Origin: Phycisphaerae bacterium
Lineage (GTDB): Bacteria > Planctomycetota > Phycisphaerae > UBA1845 > Fen-1342
Assembly (NCBI GenBank): GCA_020058145.1
Contig: JAGVEP010000511.1
Span: forward strand, 1-18,703
Reading direction: 5' to 3'
DNA: 18,703 nt
Shown here: positions 6,947-14,130 of the stretch, piece by piece
Numbering within the stretch: position 1 is the first letter of the stretch
Layout of the letters: each line of letters opens with the position of its first letter
Notes under the pieces: model-generated
The model's input: the letters and a program-made list of their open reading frames with translations, nothing else
Database searches by the model: none
Told to the model about the DNA's origin: nothing
Translations under genes and position numbers: made by a program

Positions 6947-7989
6947 CTGCTGTGCGGCCTGGGCAGCCCCATGACTGCGTCGTGATTGCCCACGGCGGCG
7001 GCGGAGAGCTAATGGGGAGGCTGATTCGCGAGCATCTGTTGCCGCCGTTGCGAAACGAGCGTTTGGCCGCGCTCACGGACGGGGCGGTCATGCCGTGGTC
7101 GGGTGGCGATGTGGTCTTCACGACGGATTCCTATGTCGTGACCCCGCTCGAGTTTCCCGGCGGCGACATCGGGCGACTCGCGGTCGCCGGAACCGTCAAT
7201 GATCTGGCCGTCATGGGGGCGGAGCCGGTGGCATTGTCCCTTGGATTGATCCTCGAAGAGGGCCTGCCGCTCGAGACGCTGGACCGCATCGTGGCGTCGC
7301 TCGCCGCGACTGCGCGCGAGGCCGGCGTGGAAATCGCGACCGGCGATACAAAGGTCGTCGAGCGGCGTACAGGAAGCACGGCGCTGCCGCCGGGGATGTT
7401 TATCAATACGGCCGGCATCGGGCGACTGCGACCCGGCGTACAGCTCGGTCTCCAGCGCGTGGCGCCCGGCGACGTGATCCTCGTGAACGGCCGCATCGCC
7501 GAGCACGGCTTGGCCATCATGTCCGTTCGCAGCGGAATCGAGTTCGCGTCCAAACTGCGCAGCGACGCGGCCCCGCTGAACGGCCTGATCGCACGCCTGT
7601 TCGAGAGCGGAGCGGACATCAAGTTCCTGCGCGACGCCACGCGCGGCGGGCTCGCCGGCGTCCTCGCGGATATCTTGGAAACGAGCGGCCTAACCATCGA
7701 GATTGACGAACCAAGCGTGCCACTGTCGGCCACGGCGCGCCACGCGGCCGAATGGCTCGGCCTGGACCCCTTGACCGTGGCCAACGAGGGTAAGATCGTC
7801 ATCGTCGTGGCGCAGCGCGACGCCCCGCGCGTGCTGGCCGCCTGTCACGCTCATCCGCTCGGTGAAGACGCCGCCGTGATCGGGCACGTTGTCGAGCGGC
7901 ACCCAGCCCTAGTGGAACTCATCACGCGTGCCGGAGGGCGACGCATCGTGCAGCGGCCGTATGGCGAGGAACTTCCGCGGATTTGCTAG
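6943..7989 (+). CDS. hypE: HypE, thiocyanate-forming hydrogenase maturation protein
   Basis: The 348-residue member of the PurM/ThiL-like family dehydrates the carbamoyl group on its C-terminal Cys to a thiocyanate, the source of the CN ligands. Motifs seen are HGGGGELMG near the N-terminus, FTTDSYVVTPLEFPGGDIG, GTVNDLAVMGAEP, GDTKVV and RDATRGGLAGVLADI. The chain ends exactly in Pro-Arg-Ile-Cys, the functional C-terminus. The GTG at 6943 overlaps the hypD TGA and is preceded by GGGGGAGGAG. The TAG stop lies at the border of a palindromic element (7986-8127). The carbamoyl donor HypF is not in the window. Confidence 0.96.
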   Translation: MTAVRPGQPHDCVVIAHGGGGELMGRLIREHLLPPLRNERLAALTDGAVMPWSGGDVVFTTDSYVVTPLEFPGGDIGRLAVAGTVNDLAVMGAEPVALSLGLILEEGLPLETLDRIVASLAATAREAGVEIATGDTKVVERRTGSTALPPGMFINTAGIGRLRPGVQLGLQRVAPGDVILVNGRIAEHGLAIMSVRSGIEFASKLRSDAAPLNGLIARLFESGADIKFLRDATRGGLAGVLADILETSGLTIEIDEPSVPLSATARHAAEWLGLDPLTVANEGKIVIVVAQRDAPRVLAACHAHPLGEDAAVIGHVVERHPALVELITRAGGRRIVQRPYGEELPRIC

Positions 7990-8127
7990 TGTACTGCCTC
8001 AGAACTGCCGCTACGTATCCCGTCCGAGCCGCGAGCGCAAGCTCGCGGTCACCCGCCTGCGGACCCGCACCGCTCGCTCGCGCGAGCGGCTCGGACAAGC
8101 TGCCGTTTCTGCGAGGCAGTACACTAG
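7986..8127. mobile_element. MITE-like palindromic element between hypE and hypA
   Basis: The 142-bp element is bounded by a perfect 15-bp inverted repeat: CTAGTGTACTGCCTC at 7986-8000 and its complement at 8113-8127. A further 11-bp pair, GTCCGAGCCGC (8022-8032) and its complement (8086-8096), lies inside. Two small internal hairpins are present, CGCGAGC/GCTCGCG at 8030-8047 and CGCTCG/CGAGCG at 8071-8088. It encodes no protein. The ends can be read as GTGTACTGCCTC flanked by TA, or TGTACTGCCTC flanked by CTAG, as expected for a target duplication. TA would suit an IS630/Tc1-type transposase acting in trans. Transcribed, it would fold into a long hairpin inside the hyp/hox mRNA. Confidence 0.65.
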
Positions 8128-8141
8128 AGCTATTTCTCTAG
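8124..8141. repeat. Small inverted repeat adjoining the palindromic element
   Basis: CTAGAG (8124-8129) pairs with CTCTAG (8136-8141) around CTATTT. It shares its left four bases with the right end of the 142-bp element. The following CTAGTGCGGCTGCC resembles the element terminus CTAGTGTACTGCC, so this may be a remnant of another end. Confidence 0.4.
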
Positions 8142-8163
8142 TGCGGCTGCCTGTTGGTGCTGG

Positions 8164-8517
8164 ATGCACGAAATGTCCATCGCATTAAGCCTGGTCGAGC
8201 AACTGCAGCGGCTCGCCGCGGAGCACCAGGCGGTGCGCATCACCGAGGTCGAGGTGCGCTGCGGCGTGCTGCGGCAGGTGGCTCCGGCAGCGTTGGAGTT
8301 GGCGTTCACGGCAGCGACGGCGGAAACCGTGGCCGCCGGGGCGAACCTGAAAGTGATCGAGGAAGGGCTGGTCGCACGTTGTCGTGCGTGTGGCACGGAA
8401 TTTGCTACAGAGATCGACGATTACTCGTGCCCAACGTGCCAGCAAGCCGACGTCGAATTCGTCGCCGGACACGATATTGTGCTGACCGCAGTGGTCTGCG
8501 AAACGCCGGACCGTTAG
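8164..8517 (+). CDS. hypA: HypA, nickel-delivery metallochaperone
   Basis: The 117-residue HypA/HybF-family protein binds nickel through its N-terminus and, with HypB, inserts it into the hydrogenase large subunit. The N-terminal Met-His-Glu nickel motif is intact (His2). The structural zinc site has Cys73, Cys76, Cys89 and Cys92 (two CxxC pairs). The ATG at 8164 is fixed by the required MHE motif, although its ribosome-binding site is weak. It follows the palindromic element by 36 bp, so it is not coupled to hypE as the other hyp genes are to each other. hypB starts 6 bp after its stop. Confidence 0.95.
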   Translation: MHEMSIALSLVEQLQRLAAEHQAVRITEVEVRCGVLRQVAPAALELAFTAATAETVAAGANLKVIEEGLVARCRACGTEFATEIDDYSCPTCQQADVEFVAGHDIVLTAVVCETPDR

Positions 8518-8523
8518 ACGGGA

Positions 8524-9291
8524 ATGAAGATCAAGGTCATCGAAAGCGTGCTGAAGGCCAACGACGCGGTGGCACAGGCTAACCGTGCCCGGCTCGACGC
8601 GGCGGGGGTACTGGCGCTCAATCTGATGAGCGCGCCCGGCAGCGGCAAAACCACCTTGCTGGAAAAGACCATCCCGGCCCTGGTTCCGCAGCGTTGCGCC
8701 GTACTGGTGGGGGACTTACAAACCACGCGTGACGCGGAACGGCTTGACGGCATCGCCGCCGAAGTTGTCCAGATTAACACCGGCACGGGCTGCCATTTGA
8801 CCGCGACGCAGGTGGCGGCTGGGCTGACTAGCCTGGACCTTTCAGGGATAGATTACCTGTTCATCGAAAACGTCGGAAACATGGTCTGCCCGGCGGCGTT
8901 CGACCTTGGCGAGCACCTGCGCGTCGCCCTGCTCAGCACCCCGGAGGGCTCGGACAAGGTCGCCAAGTATCCGACGCTCTTCCAGCCCGCTGACGCGATT
9001 CTACTCACGAAAGTGGACCTGAGCGCTATTCTTGACTTTCGGAGCCGGAAGGTATATGAAGACCTTTCGCGCGTAAACTCACGCGCTGTGCTGCTGGAGC
9101 TTTCCGCCCAGACTGGTCTCGGAATGGAACCGTGGGTGACCTGGCTGCGACAACAACGGTGCGAACACGCCGGGGTCGCCGCGGCGCGCCGGGCCCAGCC
9201 GCCTGGCCGGGGTGGCGGTGCTCTGGAGACGGAAGAATTGCCCCGTCCGGCTCATGCGGGCCCGGACCTATCGCAGCGAGGTAGCTTATGA
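8524..9291 (+). CDS. hypB: HypB, GTPase for nickel insertion
   Basis: The 255-residue SIMIBI-class GTPase drives nickel transfer with HypA. The P-loop APGSGKTT (Gly39-Lys42) is intact, as are GDLQTTRDAERL, FIENVGNMVCPAAFDLGE and the guanine-specifying KVD. The metal-binding Cys90-His91 pair is present, but the usual following CHLDA reads CHLTA. No N-terminal His-rich or CxxCGC nickel-storage segment is present, so this is the short form. From about residue 214 the chain runs into an Arg/Pro/Gly-rich tail of about 40 residues that looks unstructured and is longer than usual. The ATG at 8524 has GACGGGA just upstream. The stop overlaps the hoxF ATG as ATGA. Confidence 0.93.
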   Translation: MKIKVIESVLKANDAVAQANRARLDAAGVLALNLMSAPGSGKTTLLEKTIPALVPQRCAVLVGDLQTTRDAERLDGIAAEVVQINTGTGCHLTATQVAAGLTSLDLSGIDYLFIENVGNMVCPAAFDLGEHLRVALLSTPEGSDKVAKYPTLFQPADAILLTKVDLSAILDFRSRKVYEDLSRVNSRAVLLELSAQTGLGMEPWVTWLRQQRCEHAGVAAARRAQPPGRGGGALETEELPRPAHAGPDLSQRGSL

Positions 9292-11105
9292 GCGACAACC
9301 TCCCCGCCGTCGTCCACGAAATCTGCCAGGCGCACGGCGGCGACCGCACCCGCCTGATGGACATCGTCCGGGCGATGCAGCAGAAATTCGGCTGTGTCTC
9401 CGGCCCGGCGATGGAGCTGCTCGCCAAGGAGCTGTCCATCCACCGCGTCGAAATCGAAAGTCTGGTCTCCTTCTACTCCTTCCTCTCGACGCGGCCCAAG
9501 GGCCAGGTCGTCATCCGGCTGTGCAACGACGTCATCGATCAAATGGCGGGCGCAGACGAGGTGGCCCGCGCGTTCGAGGAGGAACTGGGGATCAAGTTCG
9601 GCCAGACCACACCCGACGGCAAAATCTCCCTCGAATACACCGCCTGCATCGGCATGTGCGATCAGGTCCCGGCGGCGCTGGTCAACGACGTCGTCGTGAC
9701 CGAGCTGTCCACCGATGCCGCCCGCCGTATCGTCCGCGAACTCCGCAAGCACGGCGACCCCACGCGGCTGGTGACGCGCCATGGCGACGGCTGCAACGGC
9801 CATGAGCTGGTCCGCGCGATGGTCATGAACAACATCCGCCAGCGCGGGTCGATCATTTTCACGCCTACGAATCGCGGCGAGGCCATTCGCAAGGCCCTCG
9901 CGATCACGCCCGCCGAGGTGATTCGCGCGGTCAAGACGGCACGCCTCCGCGGCCGCGGCGGGGCCGGCTTTCCGACCGGAATGAAGTGGGAATTCACCCG
10001 GGCCGCCGGCGGCGAGCAGCGCTGCGTGCTGTGCAACGCGGACGAGGGCGAACCCGGCACGTTCAAAGACCGCGTGCTTTTGACCGAGATGCCCGACCGT
10101 GTCTTCGCCGGCATGACCATCGCCGGGTACGCGATTGGAGCCGACGAGGGCATCCTCTATCTCCGCGGCGAATACGCCTATTTGCGGGCCTATCTCGAAC
10201 AGATCCTCGCCAAGCGGCGACAAGACAACTTGCTCGGCAACAACATCCTCGGCAAGCGGGCCTTCAAGTTCGATCTTCGCATTCAGATGGGGGCCGGGGC
10301 GTATATCTGCGGCGAGGAAACGGCCCTGATCAGCTCGTGCGAGGGTCTGCGCGGCGATCCGAAAAACCGCCCGCCCTTCCCGGCGCAAAAGGGCTATCTC
10401 GGCCGGCCAACCGTGGTCAACAACGTCGAGACGTTGTGCTGCGTGACGAAGATCCTGGAAGAGGGCCCGGCGACGTTCGCTGAGTTCGGCTCACAGGGCA
10501 GCACCGGCACGAAACTGCTCAGCATCTCCGGCGATTGCCGTAGCCGCGGCGTGTTCGAGGTCCCGTTCGGGATCAAGCTGAGCGAAGTGCTGAAGCTCGC
10601 CGGCGGCGAGGACGCGATTGCCGTGCAGGTCGGCGGCGCCAGCGGCCAGATGGTCGCCCGTGAAGAATTCAACCGCACGATCTGCTACGACGATCTCGCC
10701 ACCGGCGGGTCGCTCATGGTCTTTGGGCCGGAGCGCAACGTGCTCGAAGTCGCCGACAAATTCATGGCGTTCTTCGTCGAGGAAAGCTGCGGCTACTGCA
10801 CGCCGTGCCGGGTGGGCAACGTGCTCCTCAAGGACCGGCTCGAGCGGATCACGGCGGGCTGCGGCGAGCCGGCGGATTTGGAGTACCTCCAGGAACTCGG
10901 CACCACCGTAAAGACGATGAGCCGCTGCGGGCTGGGGCAGACGTCCGCGAACCCGATCCTGACCACGCTCAAGAACTTCCGGGCCACGTACAACGCCCTC
11001 GTGAAGAAGCGCGGCGACGGCCGGCAGCCGGCGTTTGACCTGGCGGCGGCGGTCGCGGAGGCCGAGACGATCATCGGGCGAAAGTCGACGCACGCCCACG
11101 CCTGA
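9288..11105 (+). CDS. hoxF: HoxF, diaphorase flavoprotein with fused NuoE/HoxE-like domain
   Basis: The 605-residue NAD(P)-reactive subunit of the soluble hydrogenase moves electrons between FMN/NAD(P)H and the Fe-S chain in HoxU. Residues 1-165 form a NuoE-like helical bundle plus thioredoxin-fold 2Fe-2S domain. Its ligand positions are Cys79, Cys120 and Cys124, with Asp84 where a fourth Cys is expected. From about 185 onward is a NuoF-like domain: GRGGAGFP at 222-229 for NADH, ADEGEPGTFKDR from 251 and GAYICGEETAL at 337 for FMN. The 4Fe-4S site is SCGYCTPCR (Cys501, 504, 507) plus Cys547. Length fits HoxF of Cupriavidus-type soluble hydrogenases (about 600). The start overlaps the hypB stop. 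NuoEF or HndAC homologues are the main alternatives, excluded by the neighbours. Confidence 0.93.
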   Translation: MSDNLPAVVHEICQAHGGDRTRLMDIVRAMQQKFGCVSGPAMELLAKELSIHRVEIESLVSFYSFLSTRPKGQVVIRLCNDVIDQMAGADEVARAFEEELGIKFGQTTPDGKISLEYTACIGMCDQVPAALVNDVVVTELSTDAARRIVRELRKHGDPTRLVTRHGDGCNGHELVRAMVMNNIRQRGSIIFTPTNRGEAIRKALAITPAEVIRAVKTARLRGRGGAGFPTGMKWEFTRAAGGEQRCVLCNADEGEPGTFKDRVLLTEMPDRVFAGMTIAGYAIGADEGILYLRGEYAYLRAYLEQILAKRRQDNLLGNNILGKRAFKFDLRIQMGAGAYICGEETALISSCEGLRGDPKNRPPFPAQKGYLGRPTVVNNVETLCCVTKILEEGPATFAEFGSQGSTGTKLLSISGDCRSRGVFEVPFGIKLSEVLKLAGGEDAIAVQVGGASGQMVAREEFNRTICYDDLATGGSLMVFGPERNVLEVADKFMAFFVEESCGYCTPCRVGNVLLKDRLERITAGCGEPADLEYLQELGTTVKTMSRCGLGQTSANPILTTLKNFRATYNALVKKRGDGRQPAFDLAAAVAEAETIIGRKSTHAHA

Positions 11106-11148
11106 CGCCCTGACCGGGCTGCGTCCCGGCTGAAAAAAGGTGAGCGCG

Positions 11149-11856
11149 ATGAGTTCAACCATCGAATTCACGATCAACGGAAAAGACATCACGGGCCGTC
11201 CCGGACAGACCGTCCTCGAGGCGGCCCAGGATGCCGGCGTCTACATCCCGCGGCTGTGCTACATGCGCGGGCTGGCGGCCTTCGGTGCCTGCCGGGTGTG
11301 TACGGTGCTGGTCAACGGCCGGCCGCAAGCCGCCTGCACCCAGACCGTGGCGCCGGGCATGGTCGTCGAAAACAACACGGAAAAGATGACCGCCTTCCGC
11401 CGTAACCTGATCGACATGCTGTTCGTCGAGGGCAACCACTTCTGCATGTTCTGCGAGAAGAGCGGCAACTGCGAATTGCAGGCCCTGGCGTACCGCTTTG
11501 GCATCGCCGCGCCGAAATATCCGTACATGTTCCAGCCGCGTGAGGTGGACATGTCGCACGGCGACGTGTTCATCGACCGCAACCGCTGCGTGTTGTGCGG
11601 ACGCTGCGTGCGGGCCTCGCGTGACGTGGACGGCAAGCACGTGTTCGATTTCGTCGGCCGTGGGCTGCACAAGCGCATCGCGGTGAACGCCGAGGCGTTG
11701 CTGGGCGATACCGAACTGGCCGTGACGGACAAGGCCGCCGAAGCCTGTCCGGTCGGGGCCATCGTCAAGAAACGCGTCGGTTACGCGGTGCCGGTCGGGC
11801 AGCGGCTGTATGACCATAAACCGATTGGATCGGAGATTGAAAGCACTGCACTCTAG
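11149..11856 (+). CDS. hoxU: HoxU, Fe-S electron-transfer subunit of the diaphorase module
   Basis: The 235-residue NuoG N-terminal-like protein links the hydrogenase dimer HoxYH to HoxF. An N-terminal plant-type 2Fe-2S ferredoxin domain has Cys37, 48, 51 and 63. A His-Cys 4Fe-4S site follows (His97, Cys99, 102, 108 in NHFCMFCEKSGNCELQ). Then comes a 4Fe-4S site of Cys147, 150, 153 and Cys200 (RCVLCGRC and ACPVGAI). The ATG at 11149 was preferred over the GTG at 11140, because AAAGGTGAG makes a good ribosome-binding site for the ATG and overlaps the GTG. The length then matches HoxU of known soluble hydrogenases. A repeat-filled gap separates it from hoxY. Confidence 0.94.
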   Translation: MSSTIEFTINGKDITGRPGQTVLEAAQDAGVYIPRLCYMRGLAAFGACRVCTVLVNGRPQAACTQTVAPGMVVENNTEKMTAFRRNLIDMLFVEGNHFCMFCEKSGNCELQALAYRFGIAAPKYPYMFQPREVDMSHGDVFIDRNRCVLCGRCVRASRDVDGKHVFDFVGRGLHKRIAVNAEALLGDTELAVTDKAAEACPVGAIVKKRVGYAVPVGQRLYDHKPIGSEIESTAL

Positions 11857-11874
11857 TGCGCGGAACAGATTCGG

Positions 11875-11994
11875 GAATCTGGAATTGGGAATTAGGAATT
11901 TAAGAATTAAGAATGACACTGCGACGGCGTCATCTTGCTATTTCAGACGACGACTGGCGAGCATTCTTAATTCTTAATTCTGCATTCTAAATTC
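11875..11994. repeat. Inverted pair of heptameric AT-rich arrays between hoxU and hoxY
   Basis: On the left, GAAT words start at 11875, 11882, 11889, 11896, 11904 and 11911, a 7-nt period with one 8-nt step. On the right, ATTC starts at 11963, 11970, 11977, 11984 and 11991, an exact 7-nt period. The arrays are complementary: TTAAGAATTAAGAATG (11900-11915) pairs perfectly with 11962-11977, extended by three pairs past a one-base bulge. The loop is 46 nt. The composition is sharply AT-rich against its surroundings. It resembles in style the short tandem heptamer repeats described in cyanobacteria. The hoxY ribosome-binding site lies 3 bp beyond it. Confidence 0.75.
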
Positions 11995-12009
11995 ACAAGG
12001 ACGCTTGTC

Positions 12010-12555
12010 ATGGCCAAACCCAAAGTCGCCACCACCTCGCTCGCCGGCTGCTTCGGCTGCCACATGTCCATTCTGGACATTGACGAGCGCATTCTAAAGC
12101 TGGTTGAGCTGGTGGACTTCGACAAATCGCCCATCGACGACATCAAGAAGTTTACCGGACGTTGCGCGGTCGGCCTGATTGAGGGCGGCTGCTGCAACGA
12201 GGAGAACGTCGAGGTCCTGCGCAGCTTTCGCGAGCACTGCGACGTGCTCATCTCGCTCGGCGACTGCGCGATCATGGGCGGCATTCCGGCCTTGCGGAAC
12301 ACCATTCCGCTCCAGGAGTGCTACGACGAGGCGTATCTGAACGGCCCGACCGTCCACAACCCGAGCCGGCAGATACCGAACGATCCGGAACTGCCGCTGC
12401 TGTTGCACAAAGTCTACCCCTGTCACGAAGTGGTGAAGATTGATTATCACCTCGCTGGCTGTCCGCCCCCGGCGGACACGATCTGGGAGGCCCTGGTGGC
12501 GCTGCTGACCAACAAGCCGGTCGCACTGCCGTATGAGCTGGTGAAATACGACTGA
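12010..12555 (+). CDS. hoxY: HoxY, [NiFe] hydrogenase small subunit (group 3d)
   Basis: The 181-residue short small subunit carries only the proximal 4Fe-4S cluster next to the NiFe site. Expected ligands are Cys14 and Cys17 (GCFGC), Cys86 (LGDCAIMGG) and Cys151 (AGCPPPAD). The GLIEGGCCNEEN segment is also typical of Hox/NAD-reducing small subunits. There is no twin-arginine signal and no medial or distal cluster domain, so the enzyme is cytoplasmic. The ATG at 12010 has AAGGA at 11997-12001, 8 nt upstream. The gap before it holds the heptamer arrays, and the 71-bp gap after it holds two hairpins. Confidence 0.95.
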   Translation: MAKPKVATTSLAGCFGCHMSILDIDERILKLVELVDFDKSPIDDIKKFTGRCAVGLIEGGCCNEENVEVLRSFREHCDVLISLGDCAIMGGIPALRNTIPLQECYDEAYLNGPTVHNPSRQIPNDPELPLLLHKVYPCHEVVKIDYHLAGCPPPADTIWEALVALLTNKPVALPYELVKYD

Positions 12556-12563
12556 TTCGCAGC

Positions 12564-12606
12564 GGCCGGGCCCGGTCCCGGCCGACGACCGGTCAACGAA
12601 CCGGTC
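12564..12606. repeat. Two adjacent inverted repeats before hoxH
   Basis: GGCCGGG (12564-12570) pairs with CCCGGCC (12577-12583). GACCGGT (12587-12593) pairs with ACCGGTC (12600-12606). Both lie in the 71-bp hoxY-hoxH gap, ahead of the hoxH ribosome-binding site at 12615-12620. With no U-tract, they look more like mRNA stability or processing structures than terminators. Confidence 0.5.
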
Positions 12607-12626
12607 CCGAGCACGGAGGTATTGCC

Positions 12627-14102
12627 GTGGTTGCCAACACCAATGGTTTCAAACGCATCGCGATCGAGCCGGTGACCCGTGTCGAGGGGCACGGCAAGGT
12701 TACCCTCCTGCTCGACGAACAGAACCGCGTACACCAGGCCCGCCTGCACATCGTCGAGTTCCGCGGCTTTGAGCGCTTCATCCTGGGCCGGCCCTTCTGG
12801 GAGGTACCGGTCCTCGTGCAGCGCCTCTGCGGCATCTGCCCGGTCAGCCACCACCTCGCGGCCGCCAAGGCCATGGACCGCATCGTCGGGGGCGAGAAGT
12901 TGACGCCGACGGCGGAGAAAATGCGCCGGCTGATGCACTATGGCCAATTCTTCCAGTCGCACGCCCTGCACTTCTTCCATCTGGTCTCGCCCGACATTCT
13001 TTTCGGCGGCATCGAAGACCCGTTTGCGGGCTTCTCCGCCGACCCGGCCCTGCGCAACGTCATCGCCGTCGCGGCCAAGTTCCCCGAGCTGGCCGTGCAG
13101 GGCGTGATGATGCGCAAGTACGGGCAGGAAGTGATCCTGCGGACCGCCGGCAAGAAAATTCACGGCACCGGCGCGATTCCCGGCGGCATCAACAAGAACC
13201 TGACGATCGCCGAGCGCGATTTTCTGCTCAAGGATGTCGAGCAGATGATCAAGTGGTCGCACGGCGCGCTGAAAATCGCCAAGGACTACACGGTCAAACA
13301 CCTGACCAAGTTGGCCCCGTTCGGCTCGTTCGACTCGAGCCACATGTCCCTGATCCGTGCTGACGGAGCCATGGACTTGTACCACGGTGGCCTGCGGGCG
13401 ATCACGGCCGATGGCAAGAAGATCTTCGACCACGTGGACTACCAGAAGTACACCGATTACATCGCGGAGGAAGTCCGCCCGTGGTCCTACATGAAGTTCC
13501 CATTCATCAAGTCGATCGGACCGGAAAACGGCTGGTATCGCGTCGGCCCGCTGGCGCGGCTCAACACGGCGGACTTCATCGACACGCCGGCGGCGGAAGC
13601 GGCCCGCAAGGAATTCATGGCCGTCACCAAGGGCAAGCCGAACAACGTCTCGATGGCTTACCACTGGGCCCGGATGATCGAACTGCTGCACTCCATTGAG
13701 AAGATCAGGGAACTGCTGAATGACAAGGACCTCCAGGGCCAGGATCTGGTGACCCGCGGCCAGCGGCGCGAGGAAACGGTGGGCCTGATCGAGGCGCCGC
13801 GCGGTACGCTGTTCCATCACTACAGAGTCGATAAGCACGATCAGGTCACGATGGCGAATTTGATCGTCTCGACGACCAACAACAACGAGCCCATGAACCG
13901 CGCGGTCCAGAAGGTGGCCCAGGACCACCTGAGCGGCAAGAAAGAAATCACCGAGGGTCTGCTGAACCACATCGAGGTGGTGATCCGGGCGTATGACCCG
14001 TGCCTGTCGTGTGCGACGCACGCCCTCGGACAGATGCCGCTCGTCGTCGAGCTGGTCGACGCGGCCGGCAACCTGGTGGATCGCAAAACGAAAGGTGGCT
14101 GA
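12627..14102 (+). CDS. hoxH: HoxH, [NiFe] hydrogenase large subunit (group 3d)
   Basis: The 491-residue catalytic subunit reversibly splits H2 at a NiFe(CN)2CO site in the cytoplasm. The L1 motif RLCGICPVSH gives Cys68 and Cys71, and the L2 motif DPCLSCATH gives Cys459 and Cys462, the four nickel/iron thiolates. The N-terminal IAIEPVTRVEGHGKV segment is also diagnostic. After His465 a 26-residue tail remains (ALGQMPLVV and on), the extension removed once nickel is inserted. The start is GTG at 12627 with GGAGGT at 12615-12620, 6 nt upstream. The length fits HoxH of Cupriavidus (488). The presumed processing protease gene follows immediately. Confidence 0.96.
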   Translation: MVANTNGFKRIAIEPVTRVEGHGKVTLLLDEQNRVHQARLHIVEFRGFERFILGRPFWEVPVLVQRLCGICPVSHHLAAAKAMDRIVGGEKLTPTAEKMRRLMHYGQFFQSHALHFFHLVSPDILFGGIEDPFAGFSADPALRNVIAVAAKFPELAVQGVMMRKYGQEVILRTAGKKIHGTGAIPGGINKNLTIAERDFLLKDVEQMIKWSHGALKIAKDYTVKHLTKLAPFGSFDSSHMSLIRADGAMDLYHGGLRAITADGKKIFDHVDYQKYTDYIAEEVRPWSYMKFPFIKSIGPENGWYRVGPLARLNTADFIDTPAAEAARKEFMAVTKGKPNNVSMAYHWARMIELLHSIEKIRELLNDKDLQGQDLVTRGQRREETVGLIEAPRGTLFHHYRVDKHDQVTMANLIVSTTNNNEPMNRAVQKVAQDHLSGKKEITEGLLNHIEVVIRAYDPCLSCATHALGQMPLVVELVDAAGNLVDRKTKGG

Positions 14103-14130
14103 GTTCCACACGCGCCGCGGGACGAAAACC

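Noticed and set aside
11114..11129. Hairpin CCGGG/CCCGG before the A-run ahead of hoxU
   Set aside because: The stem has only 5 bp, and what follows is an A-run leading into the ribosome-binding site, not a T-run, so it is not a terminator on this strand.
11140..11148. GTG start for hoxU at 11140
   Set aside because: The GTG overlaps the ribosome-binding site that serves the ATG at 11149, and the ATG gives the normal HoxU length.
9288..11856. NuoEF/NuoG genes of respiratory complex I
   Set aside because: HoxF is a NuoE-NuoF fusion, HoxU is only the short NuoG N-terminus, and hoxY, hoxH and hyp genes surround them, so they belong to the hydrogenase.
11875..11994. CRISPR array reading of the 7-nt-period repeats
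   Set aside because: The repeat unit is far too short, there are no unique spacers of 25-40 bp, and no cas genes are nearby.
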